In this document: positions 14,846 to 21,503 of the stretch, piece after piece
How positions within the stretch are numbered: position 1 is the stretch's first letter
How the letters are laid out: the number at the start of each line of letters is the position of its first letter
IMG/VR virus record: IMGVR_UViG_3300044823_000209
Span: 1-21,693 of that record
Reading direction: 5' to 3' (one strand)
Origin: a virus
Length of the DNA stretch: 21,693 nt
Translations under genes and position numbers: made by a program
The notes under the pieces: generated by a model
What the model was told of the DNA's origin: nothing
Databases searched by the model: none
What the model saw: only the letters and a program-made list of their open reading frames with translations

Positions 14846-15596
14846 TTGATTCTTGTTCGTCAATTTCCTTGATCTTCTGTTCACAGATCTCAAGCATTTT
14901 TATAAAAGCGATAGTATTGTTTTTTATGTTCGTCCGCTTTTTAACTTCAGTCATGATTCGGATGAAGTCCACAAAGTTCACAAAGCAAAAGGCTGAATTC
15001 TCGTCCATCTTTCGTTTATCCAAAGCCTCGAGGACTTCTCTGATCCTCTCTGCCTTGAACTGAGTGAATACAAACTTGATCTCATGTAGTTTTATATCGT
15101 CTTCCGATATTGAGGGAAGGCTGATCGTCTGATAGTCCAAAAACATCAGGTCGTTCAATCCGGTGAATTCCTTTTGAGCAAGTCCTTCTATTTCGTTGAA
15201 CAGATCCTTGAGCATTTGCATATCGTCTTTCCCTACCAGGGTGTTATGGCTCAACTGATACCCGAGTTCTTCATCCCGGGTAAGGTTCTCAACGTACATG
15301 ATTAACACATAGTCAAGCTTGGCTTTTAACGCTGCCTTGATCCGGTGGTTCCCGGAAAGGATTTTGTACTTTCCGTTTTCCATCTTCAAGCCGAAAGGTA
15401 GCTGACTGAGGAACCCATCTTTCTGAATGTTCTCCGTCAGGCGGTCAAATTTCTCCTTGTCCATAAAATGAGCGTTTCGCTCAAGCAACACACAATCGTC
15501 CTTCGGTGAAACGTAGGCGAGTTTGTAGGGTGTGATAAGTAAATTTATGTCTTCGAGTTTCCCTCTGACGAGTTCGACTTTTTGCGTTTCATCCAT
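14817..15596 (-). CDS. ParB/sulfiredoxin-fold protein of the modification module
   Basis: 259 residues. The N-terminal half is a ParB/Srx nuclease-type domain: Arg-Asn-Ala-His-Phe-Met at 40-45, a helix with Asp-Gly-Phe at 60-62, and Ser-Gly-Asn-His-Arg-Ile-Lys-Ala-Ala-Leu at 81-90, the signature of the nucleotide-binding box. The rest is helical (about 105-245) with a Lys/Glu-rich C-terminus. There is no partition ParA nearby, so segregation is unlikely. ParB-fold proteins next to base-modifying enzymes in phages are thought to act as nucleases, CTP/ATP-binding switches, or DNA-modification partners. It overlaps the 443-residue modification gene by 52 bases upstream and the terminase small gene downstream. 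Confidence 0.85.
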   Translation of the reverse strand: MDETQKVELVRGKLEDINLLITPYKLAYVSPKDDCVLLERNAHFMDKEKFDRLTENIQKDGFLSQLPFGLKMENGKYKILSGNHRIKAALKAKLDYVLIMYVENLTRDEELGYQLSHNTLVGKDDMQMLKDLFNEIEGLAQKEFTGLNDLMFLDYQTISLPSISEDDIKLHEIKFVFTQFKAERIREVLEALDKRKMDENSAFCFVNFVDFIRIMTEVKKRTNIKNNTIAFIKMLEICEQKIKEIDEQESNGESEEKLG

Positions 15597-16876
15597 GCTA
15601 TAAAAATGTCTTTTATGGTTGCGTTCTTGAATTCTCCTTCGTAGATCAGCTTGCCTTTATCCCTTCTCTCGAGTTTTAAGACTCCCCGGTATTTCATGGA
15701 AACCGGCTTATCGGTGTAAACGGTAGTTTTAACCTTGTCAAAATAGTTCTTATATCCGTCGACCAACTCTTCTCTTACTTCTTTTGACAGAAGCAACATG
15801 ATTACAAGCTTGCTCAGCTGCTTCTCTGAGGCACTCACCACAAAGTCACTATGAATGAACGCACTCTGCTGAGTGGACAGGAATTTGCTGAAACAGGCAA
15901 AGCCGAAAAGTTTATCATCTGCGAAGAACAGCAACCCTAAATCGCCACCAAGGGAATAATCCACTTTTGCTGCCATGAAAAAGCCTTTGTAGTAATTCAC
16001 CTCGTCTGCCTTGCCAAACCTTACTGATAGTTTGGTGTCAGGTGTGAATTTAAAGTCATAGGGCATCATCGGATAAGGCTTTACCGGCTTTGTGACCTGC
16101 TTTTCAAGGTAAAATTTAGTATCCCTGTCGACTGATGAATAAATGAAAATGTCATGCCGGCTTTTTCCGAGCCTTACTTTTGCGATCACATACTCACTGA
16201 GGTTCGGGAATTCCCGGTCGGAGTAAATTATATTCTCGTCCCCTTCAAGCATCCCCTGAAACAATGTACCGGCTCCCTTGGGATCAAACAGTTTATAGGG
16301 TGCAGGTTCATAGCTGAAAGTTTCGTCAATAAACTGAAACAGCTTTTCGTAACCGCCTTTGTATGTCGGAGGGAAGAGGATCCCGATACCTTTACCTTGC
16401 TTCTCCTTGATATGATCCACAAAGTCACCGTAGAAAAAGTCAGCGATCTTAAAGTTTAGGGATTGCGTTCTCTCAAATTTCTCAACGGTCTGCGTATGGA
16501 ACTCGTTTGCCTGATCGATGTAGTATTTGAAAAAGGTCTTCTGATAGTCGTTTTTCTGTGCCCTGAACCCGGATATTTTGATGATGTAAAGTATTTGAAT
16601 CAGATTCTTGTACCTGGACTCCTGCCATTGACTAAAGACTCCCTCAAAAAGCGGATCGTTGACCTTTACTTCATGGTCCCGCCCTAAGAGAATATCGGCA
16701 ACCGTTCTCGAGTATAATGAAACGTCATTCGAGTGCACCTTGCACCCATGAAACGCTGCAATCTTATCGACGGTGAAGTTCCCGGAGCAACCGATATAAA
16801 CGTTCTGCCCTTTTCTCTTACTAAGGATCTCATTTAGCAATAATCTTACTTCCGGTGGGGTGGTTCCTACAAACAT
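15545..16876 (-). CDS. Two-part DNA-modification protein: methyltransferase-like plus Mom/GNAT-like
   Basis: 443 residues. The N-terminal part has a Rossmann motif I-like Ile-Gly-Cys-Ser-Gly-Asn-Phe-Thr at 28-35 and an acidic motif His-Ser-Asn-Asp-Val-Ser at 48-53. The place where an adenine methyltransferase has Asp-Pro-Pro-Tyr reads Phe-Pro-Pro-Thr (168-171), followed by Tyr-Lys-Gly-Gly-Tyr. The C-terminal part (about 285-415) has an acetyltransferase-like strand order and a Thr-Asp-Lys-Pro-Val-Ser-Met-Lys-Tyr-Arg-Gly motif at 388-398. I associate this motif with phage proteins called putative antirestriction adenine methyltransferases and with Mom-type modification. The predicted role is hypermodification of phage bases to evade restriction. 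The chemistry is inferred. It overlaps the DUF488 stop by one base (TAATG). Confidence 0.7.
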   Translation of the reverse strand: MFVGTTPPEVRLLLNEILSKRKGQNVYIGCSGNFTVDKIAAFHGCKVHSNDVSLYSRTVADILLGRDHEVKVNDPLFEGVFSQWQESRYKNLIQILYIIKISGFRAQKNDYQKTFFKYYIDQANEFHTQTVEKFERTQSLNFKIADFFYGDFVDHIKEKQGKGIGILFPPTYKGGYEKLFQFIDETFSYEPAPYKLFDPKGAGTLFQGMLEGDENIIYSDREFPNLSEYVIAKVRLGKSRHDIFIYSSVDRDTKFYLEKQVTKPVKPYPMMPYDFKFTPDTKLSVRFGKADEVNYYKGFFMAAKVDYSLGGDLGLLFFADDKLFGFACFSKFLSTQQSAFIHSDFVVSASEKQLSKLVIMLLLSKEVREELVDGYKNYFDKVKTTVYTDKPVSMKYRGVLKLERRDKGKLIYEGEFKNATIKDIFIAWMKRKKSNSSEGNSKT

Positions 16877-17286
16877 TAAAAAAGGTTTAATTGCGGATCC
16901 GGTTTACTCTCCGGGATCCCGGTAAATTCGATCACTTCAACACTTATATTCTCCTTGAGCCATTCTGCCACTAACCTTCTGTGGCACATTACGTCAAGGA
17001 CTTCCCAACAAAGCAAGGCAACGTCACCACCTGCACCCATGATATAAAGACTTCGTAAAATGTTTTTCGGATCACGCCTTTCTAACCTTGATTTGAATTG
17101 ACGTTCATATTCTTCCCAGGTAATTTGACCTGATTTCGACAGGCTTACCATTTGATAGGACGGTGCTAACTCGATCAAGCTTGCACCTTTATACCATGCC
17201 GGGGGGTGTATTGCAATAGAAATCGGTTTTATCTCAGATGTTTTCAGCTTTGACAGGTTCCCGAAATATGACGTAAATATCTTCAT
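16876..17286 (-). CDS. DUF488 family protein
   Basis: 136 residues from the ATG at 17286; a TTG two codons upstream is less likely. DUF488 features: an Ile-Ala-Ile-His-Pro-Pro segment near 24-29, a central Tyr/Pro/Ser region, and Val-Ala-Leu-Leu-Cys-Trp-Glu at 89-95 followed by Cys-His-Arg-Arg-Leu-Val-Ala-Glu-Trp-Leu at 101-110. This is the family's strongest signature. DUF488 function is not settled; several members lie with nucleic-acid modification or repair genes. Here it is the first gene of the cluster with the Mom-like and ParB-like proteins, so it is probably an accessory to DNA modification. It starts the operon after a non-coding gap with promoter-like elements. Confidence 0.85.
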   Translation of the reverse strand: MKIFTSYFGNLSKLKTSEIKPISIAIHPPAWYKGASLIELAPSYQMVSLSKSGQITWEEYERQFKSRLERRDPKNILRSLYIMGAGGDVALLCWEVLDVMCHRRLVAEWLKENISVEVIEFTGIPESKPDPQLNLF

Positions 17287-17396
17287 TGTCAATTCATTAC
17301 GCTTATAAATATACTTTATTTTTTGGAGATAAGCAAGTTTACAAGCAGTTATTTTTCAATTAGTTACCTTCCCATTCTGCTGAATACATTGAGGGG

Positions 17397-17404
17397 CAAA
17401 TATA
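17397..17404 (-). promoter_or_regulatory. Putative -7 element (TATATTTG) before the modification module
   Basis: On the minus strand TATATTTG matches TAnnTTTG exactly. A TTTG lies 15 bases upstream (17420-17423), shorter than the usual 19-21. The element is 110 bases before the DUF488 start. This 165-base gap between the small membrane protein gene and DUF488 is the only sizeable gap in the right half, so a promoter here is expected. Confidence 0.4.
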
Positions 17405-17457
17405 GTACCGTATTCGCTTCAAATTACCTTTCAATATTTTTTAATTATCAACAAACT

Positions 17458-17628
17458 TCATTTTAAGGGTATTTTCAAGGCACAAACAAAGCCGTTCCAA
17501 AAGGATCCAAACAACTGCCCGACCTCGGCAGGCTTGAATACTAAGGATACAAATAAGGCTGCGACGACTAAGAGAATAAAGCATATCAGGATCTCCCTGA
17601 GTATTTTTACAGTGTTCATGGTTTTCAT
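17458..17628 (-). CDS. Small single-pass membrane protein
   Basis: 56 residues: a basic start (two Lys, an Arg and Glu within residues 1-12), one hydrophobic segment of about 20 residues (13-32) made of Ile, Leu, Val, Ala and Phe, then a short Gly/Phe/Trp tail ending with Leu-Lys. The start ATG lies 5 bases after the TAA of the DnaA-like gene, which supports coupled translation and reality despite the small size. No family is recognised. A holin-like, superinfection-exclusion or regulator-tether role is possible but not shown. Confidence 0.6.
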   Translation of the reverse strand: MKTMNTVKILREILICFILLVVAALFVSLVFKPAEVGQLFGSFWNGFVCALKIPLK

Positions 17629-17632
17629 TTTT

Positions 17633-18211
17633 TTAAGTTAAGATTATTGCTTCAATTTCCTTGATTAAATTCGCTTGATCCTTGTAGGCAGGTGAGGAGA
17701 AAATAGTACGGAATTTCCTCTGGCCATGTATGACAGTAGCATGGTCAGTGAATACAAAGATTGCGGCAAGTTTACTAAGGGATATTTTTGGATACCTCTT
17801 TTTAACAACGTGCCAAACACAGTGCCTTGCAAATACGAATTCCTGCTTCCTGCATCGGATTCCCAGGTCGTTGGGATCCACAACTAATTTGTCGCATACT
17901 TTTTGGACTACGAATTCTATGAATAGTTTCTGTGCGTCCTGTACGGAAATTTCAGGCATGGTCTCTGAAACCTTGAACCGTTTAGTGATTGTACGATTCA
18001 CGACCTGAGTGGTGAGGGTATAGATTGCATTACAGTTCCCACACTTGCCTAATCCCTCAATGACCAGCATATTTTTTGATCCCTGGGGTAATGTATCACC
18101 AGGGCAGTACTCAGCTTGTAGGTTCTCTAACGCTTTTATCTGAATTGCTGCATTATGTCTCTTTCCGCACTTCGGGCATTTGATATTTTTATGATGAATT
18201 ATGTCGAACAA
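17633..18211 (-). CDS. Zinc ribbon fused to DnaA domain IV, without ATPase
   Basis: 192 residues with a likely TTG start (no ATG in the usable part of the frame). N-terminal zinc ribbon: Cys12-x2-Cys15 and Cys57-x2-Cys60. A linker of about 30 residues follows, then a helical region and a DnaA C-terminal domain (about 115-170): Arg-Lys-Gln-Glu-Phe-Val-Phe-Ala-Arg-His near 121-130 and Asp-His-Ala-Thr-Val-Ile-His-Gly-Gln-Arg-Lys-Phe at 156-167. The latter is the DnaA signature that reads the DnaA box (Asp-His-Ser-Thr-Val in bacteria). There is no AAA+ domain, so it cannot melt an origin by itself. It could occupy or mark DnaA boxes, compete with host DnaA, or act in phage gene control. Candidate boxes lie at 1164-1199 and 9258-9266. 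Confidence 0.8.
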   Translation of the reverse strand: MFDIIHHKNIKCPKCGKRHNAAIQIKALENLQAEYCPGDTLPQGSKNMLVIEGLGKCGNCNAIYTLTTQVVNRTITKRFKVSETMPEISVQDAQKLFIEFVVQKVCDKLVVDPNDLGIRCRKQEFVFARHCVWHVVKKRYPKISLSKLAAIFVFTDHATVIHGQRKFRTIFSSPAYKDQANLIKEIEAIILT

Positions 18212-18220
18212 TGCTTTGGA

Positions 18221-18252
18221 GTTTAAGGGATCCCCCGTTTAAGAGGGATCCC
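18221..18252. repeat. Tandem GTTTAAG-GGATCCC units able to pair as a hairpin
   Basis: Unit 1 (18221-18234) and unit 2 (18237-18252) share GTTTAAG then GGATCCC, with two extra bases in unit 2. Because GGGATCCC (18227-18234 and 18245-18252) is its own reverse complement, the units can pair as an 8-bp stem with a 10-base loop in RNA. It lies between the DUF2303-like stop and the TTG start of the DnaA-like gene, where it could hold back translation or cause partial termination. Confidence 0.7.
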
Positions 18253-18260
18253 GGTGAAAT

Positions 18261-18980
18261 TTATACTTCAATTACGACGATCTCAGGGGCGGTTTCGTCA
18301 ATCGCCTTGAGTTCCCGGTCAATGATCTTGTTCCCCTCGACCTTGATAACATCGTTTGCCTCTACACTTTCCAGGACACAGTCTATGTCAGCGTCTCGGG
18401 CGATTAAGTTTATTTCAACGTTGAACTTCCTGGGCTGCTCTCCCTTGAAAACAGGAAGCGTTAAGGTGAAGGAAGCCGGGATATTGCTTTCAACTGCCTG
18501 GTCGAACAGGATCCGGGTGTTTGCCCTGTTGTCCTGTGCATTTTCAACCTGCTTGTTGATCTTTGCCTTGATGTTTTTAAGTTCAGCAACGATTTTCATG
18601 GCTGCTCCCGAGTCCTCGAAACAGTACCGGTGCATCCTGAGAAAGTCTGCAAGATCTTTCGGGTTCCTCTTTTTCCCGGTATTGATTTCAAACTCCTTGA
18701 AGTCTTCGTCAAAGAGTAACTGACCTTTTACCTTACCTTCCGTGAAGGGATTAGTTTCATTGAAAGTCAGTTCAACACTCAGGCACTTCCTGGATACCTC
18801 GATATGAGCAAGTCCTTCATCAAGATCGTTAACTCTTTTTTTGACAAACCTGCTCACACTATCAATGTTTCCCTGTAATTTCAAAGGAGTAGGGTTTGAA
18901 ACCTCAATGGCTTCTCCGGTCCTGATTACCAATTCACTTACGCCTTCCTTGGCGGTGATTTCAATTTTCTGCGTTTCCAT
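18261..18980 (-). CDS. DUF2303/YfdQ-like phage protein
   Basis: 239 residues. The layout matches DUF2303 (YfdQ) proteins: an N-terminal strand region, a central Leu-Ala-Asp-Phe-Leu helix near 109-113, an Asp-Ser-Gly-Ala-Ala-Met segment, then a helix of about 30 residues and a C-terminal beta core that begins Ile-Pro-Ala-Ser-Phe-Thr-Leu-Thr-Leu-Pro-Val-Phe near 168. YfdQ function is unknown. Members occur in phage early regions beside recombination genes, as here. Start and upstream stop overlap by one base (TAATG). Moderately sure of the family; it is not a precise hit I can test. Confidence 0.65.
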   Translation of the reverse strand: METQKIEITAKEGVSELVIRTGEAIEVSNPTPLKLQGNIDSVSRFVKKRVNDLDEGLAHIEVSRKCLSVELTFNETNPFTEGKVKGQLLFDEDFKEFEINTGKKRNPKDLADFLRMHRYCFEDSGAAMKIVAELKNIKAKINKQVENAQDNRANTRILFDQAVESNIPASFTLTLPVFKGEQPRKFNVEINLIARDADIDCVLESVEANDVIKVEGNKIIDRELKAIDETAPEIVVIEV

Positions 18981-19414
18981 TATACTTCGTTTTGTGCAAC
19001 CTTCATTGTACGGCTGCTGTTAATACTCAGTTGTCCTTCTTCGGGTGTCATTCGCCTCGAGGAAATCAGATCTCCCCGGTCGTCATACACTCCGAGCATG
19101 CCGGTAGTGAAGTCTTTGAGAGTGAACACCCTTCCTTTGACCACCCTCTGCCGGGTTTTCAAGGTGTGCATCATTTCTTTCATTTCCTCACGCATCGGTT
19201 TAAGTTCTTCTGCGAACCTCTCTTTTACCGCTTTCAGTTCCTCTTCAAGGGCATTGACTTCGATTGCCTTCTGAGTGAAGTCGATCCGCTCCTTGTCGAG
19301 TTCTTCCTGGGTTAAAGGTTTTGCATAGGTCTGCTCTCCTACGCTTTCTGCATTTGCCTCGAGCATTTCTGCTCTCTGATCCAAAGGCACTTCCTGAAAC
19401 AATTTACTGTCCAT
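18980..19414 (-). CDS. Coiled-coil phage protein of the recombination operon
   Basis: 144 residues from the ATG at 19414; the frame runs further upstream, but that start would overlap the NinB-like gene by almost 100 bases. Residues about 42-95 are a strongly charged Glu/Lys/Arg/Leu coiled coil. The C-terminal 50 residues form a small beta-rich unit with Tyr-Asp-Asp-Arg-Gly and Met-Thr-Pro-Glu-Glu. No family is recognised. It lies between the NinB-like and DUF2303-like genes and probably assists early DNA metabolism. Confidence 0.7.
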   Translation of the reverse strand: MDSKLFQEVPLDQRAEMLEANAESVGEQTYAKPLTQEELDKERIDFTQKAIEVNALEEELKAVKERFAEELKPMREEMKEMMHTLKTRQRVVKGRVFTLKDFTTGMLGVYDDRGDLISSRRMTPEEGQLSINSSRTMKVAQNEV

Positions 19415-19419
19415 GATTT

Positions 19420-19926
19420 CTAATTTTGGTTTATAACTAACTTGAATTCTTTTTCTGATCTTTCGAAGTCTAAATCTCCCTGTTCGTTTGGAAGCGGTAC
19501 TGTGATACCGAACCATTCTTCAATAAATCTCCGGCACTTCTCAAGGTATATTTCAAAGTCAACCGTACTGAGGTCTGCCGTACTCTTGGAAACTCTCAGG
19601 ATCTCCCCGGTTTCCTCTTTTATGATCTCTTTGAAATTACACTCCCGTTTTAAGGTTTCATGTGCCTCTTCTGCCGTGATCCAATCCTCAGTAGTTTCGT
19701 GGTATCCCTGGCAATATTCAGAAATGACTATTCCCCAGTAGTACCCATTTTGTCCTTTACCGTTGTCGGTGAAAGTGGATCGTTTGTTGTAAAGTTTTTC
19801 GACGGTTAACTTAATTCTGCAGTCCGGAAAGTTTTTTACCATTTGTGAAAATGTATCCCGGTAACTGATTTTCAGCTTGCCGTCCTTTACGGATCCATAA
19901 GTTTCTATTTTCTTCCCGGTTGTCAT
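19420..19926 (-). CDS. NinB-like recombination protein
   Basis: 168 residues from the ATG at 19926, which overlaps the upstream stop (ATGA). It has the layout I know from Bacteroidota phage proteins placed in the NinB superfamily: a beta core with Leu-Thr-Val-Glu-Lys-Leu-Tyr-Asn-Lys-Arg-Ser near 40-50, a Gln-Asn-Gly-Tyr-Tyr-Trp-Gly motif near 59-65, a Cys-Asn-Phe-Lys-Glu-Ile segment near 96-101, and a C-terminal helix with Phe-Gly-Ile-Thr-Val-Pro near 139-144. NinB binds single-stranded DNA in recombination. Together with the NinG-like and single-strand binding proteins this makes a recombination set. Confidence 0.7.
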   Translation of the reverse strand: MTTGKKIETYGSVKDGKLKISYRDTFSQMVKNFPDCRIKLTVEKLYNKRSTFTDNGKGQNGYYWGIVISEYCQGYHETTEDWITAEEAHETLKRECNFKEIIKEETGEILRVSKSTADLSTVDFEIYLEKCRRFIEEWFGITVPLPNEQGDLDFERSEKEFKLVINQN

Positions 19927-20258
19927 AACTGAGCGATTGCAGGGGTGTTCGGTCTTACAAGGGTATGCCAAAGGTTTTCTATTTCAACTCTGACCTTCGG
20001 GAACATCGGAGCCGGTATTTCTGATTTCATGATGGGAACCTTTTTCACCTTTACGATACCAGGCAAAGGGTTGACCTTTTTCAGGATCCGGTCACAGTTT
20101 GGATCCAAAACCTCCGACAGTCTTCTGAGGTGGAATTCTTCTTTTTCGAGGTATACTCCATAAATGACTCTGTATACGCAAGCCGGTTCTTTGGCTTCCG
20201 TTGCGAACGCCTGAACTGCGTCCATTGCGTTCTGCTTTGTTGCAAATGTTGTCTGCAT
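19923..20258 (-). CDS. Small hypothetical protein between recombination genes
   Basis: 111 residues, soluble, mixed charge, no motif I recognise. It begins with a helical Ala/Thr/Gln segment and has a Lys/Val-rich middle with Pro residues. It starts 3 bases after the upstream gene ends and its stop overlaps the NinB-like start by 4 bases. Tight packing argues that it is real. Function unknown. Confidence 0.65.
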   Translation of the reverse strand: MQTTFATKQNAMDAVQAFATEAKEPACVYRVIYGVYLEKEEFHLRRLSEVLDPNCDRILKKVNPLPGIVKVKKVPIMKSEIPAPMFPKVRVEIENLWHTLVRPNTPAIAQL

Positions 20259-20261
20259 GGC

Positions 20262-20543
20262 TTAGTTTTTTGAGATTTGTACTTTAGTTAGTCCCCACTC
20301 TTGCATTTTCACTACCACAACGGCATGAGTCTCGAAATTCACTTCCTTTGTGGCTTCTCGTAAGAGTACCGAATAGCCGTTAAACATAGCTGGTGAGTCC
20401 GGGGTATAGATGTTCATTTTTTTCGTTCCGACGGGAAGTAAATCATACAAGTTTGTGCTTGCAGCCGATAACACTTTCCGGGGCACGATTGCGAAAAAGA
20501 TATTTCCCTTTAAATGCTTGAGTTCGATGTTATCTAAGTTCAT
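20262..20543 (-). CDS. Small hypothetical protein downstream of NinG-like gene
   Basis: 93 residues, mixed helix and strand, no Cys, no membrane segment. It overlaps the NinG-like gene by 14 bases. The sequence carries no motif that I can name; the Val-Val-Val-Val-Lys strand near 75-79 suggests a small beta fold. Part of the early operon by spacing. Confidence 0.65.
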   Translation of the reverse strand: MNLDNIELKHLKGNIFFAIVPRKVLSAASTNLYDLLPVGTKKMNIYTPDSPAMFNGYSVLLREATKEVNFETHAVVVVKMQEWGLTKVQISKN

Positions 20544-20946
20544 ACCCTTTCCTTTTCAATTCTGCCTTAAATTCTGCGATCATGTATTTCAGATCAAAGG
20601 CATTTCTCTTGGTGATCATTTTTGACTTGAATAGCATGGCTTCTGATATTCCTGCCCCGTATTTCTTATCGAGGTATTGAGCAAATTCAAACTGACGACC
20701 TTGAGAAAAAATATTGCAGGAAACACATTGAGCACCGGTGTTTTTTTCATCAAAACGGGTTGACTTGTTTCCTCTCGAAATGAAATGGCCATTCTGTAAA
20801 CGCCTCCAATGATGGATTGCTCCACAGGTGCAACACTTTGCAAGTCCGATTTCGTTTGCTGCTTTTTGTCTGACAAGTAATGAAAAGAGGCGGTCTGCCT
20901 CTGCTTCGAGTTTAGCGAATGATAGAGTTTTAATAGCAGTCTTCAT
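20530..20946 (-). CDS. NinG (Rap)-like recombination endonuclease
   Basis: 138 residues from the ATG at 20946, which overlaps the HNH gene's stop by 4 bases; an in-frame start five codons earlier is less likely. The zinc-site pattern of NinG is visible: Cys38-Cys39-x-Cys41-Gly, then His-His-Trp, Gln-Asn-Gly-His-Phe near 51-55, Thr-Arg-Phe-Asp near 63-66, and Cys74-x2-Cys77-Asn. NinG (lambda Rap) cuts recombination junctions. It is shorter than lambda NinG, which has a longer N-terminus. A lysine-rich helical tail follows the core. Confidence 0.85.
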   Translation of the reverse strand: MKTAIKTLSFAKLEAEADRLFSLLVRQKAANEIGLAKCCTCGAIHHWRRLQNGHFISRGNKSTRFDEKNTGAQCVSCNIFSQGRQFEFAQYLDKKYGAGISEAMLFKSKMITKRNAFDLKYMIAEFKAELKRKGYELR

Positions 20947-21479
20947 GCAACGTGTTTCCATGTTTGGCGGTTTAAAATCTGCTGAATTGAACTAACACAA
21001 ACCCTATATTCTTCTGCGAGTGCTCTCATTGAATATGTCCTCGGAATGTATTTTGTTCGTATATCTCGAATTTGCTTTTCGGTGAATCTTGAAAAGGGAT
21101 GATGTTCTCCTTTCTTTGATTTTTGGAGTCCTGTCCTGACTGCATGAAATTGATTTTCAGAACGAGTGACCCATTCAAGGTTTTCAACTGAATTGTTCAG
21201 TTTATTGCCGTCGATATGATTTACTATTGGCTTATAGGCGGGATTAACAATAAAGGCACTTGCAACAAGTACGTTGACCTGATGGAGTTTTTTAATTCCA
21301 TCCTTGCTTAAACAAATACGAAAATAATCATCCATTTTAGCTTTTAAAATTCTACCTGGAACTCCTTGCATTGATCCTGATTTTCCTTTCTTGAGCCTCG
21401 GGAGTGATTTAACTCTTCCGAGGTTTGAGATTTCATACTTTCCCTCATATCCGAGAATTGATTTCCATTGTTCTGTCAT
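20943..21479 (-). CDS. Free-standing NUMOD4/HNH homing endonuclease
   Basis: 178 residues. N-terminal NUMOD4 motif: Gln-Trp-Lys-Ser-Ile-Leu-Gly-Tyr-Glu-Gly at 4-13 and Ile-Ser-Asn-Leu-Gly-Arg-Val-Lys-Ser at 17-25. The HNH_3 core lies at about 66-110: His67, then Asn-His-Ile-Asp-Gly-Asn at 87-92 and Leu-Glu-Trp-Val-Thr near 101-105. A C-terminal DNA-binding helix-turn-helix is at about 135-172. Such enzymes cut phage DNA lacking the gene and spread by repair. It lies between the single-strand binding gene and the NinG-like gene without an intron that I can see, and overlaps the latter by 4 bases. Confidence 0.9.
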   Translation of the reverse strand: MTEQWKSILGYEGKYEISNLGRVKSLPRLKKGKSGSMQGVPGRILKAKMDDYFRICLSKDGIKKLHQVNVLVASAFIVNPAYKPIVNHIDGNKLNNSVENLEWVTRSENQFHAVRTGLQKSKKGEHHPFSRFTEKQIRDIRTKYIPRTYSMRALAEEYRVCVSSIQQILNRQTWKHVA

Positions 21480-21503
21480 AATTTATTGATAATTAACTTG
21501 TTA

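Noticed and set aside
14817-15596. ParB as a plasmid-type partition protein
   Set aside because: No ParA ATPase and no centromere-like repeats are near, and it is embedded between modification and terminase genes.
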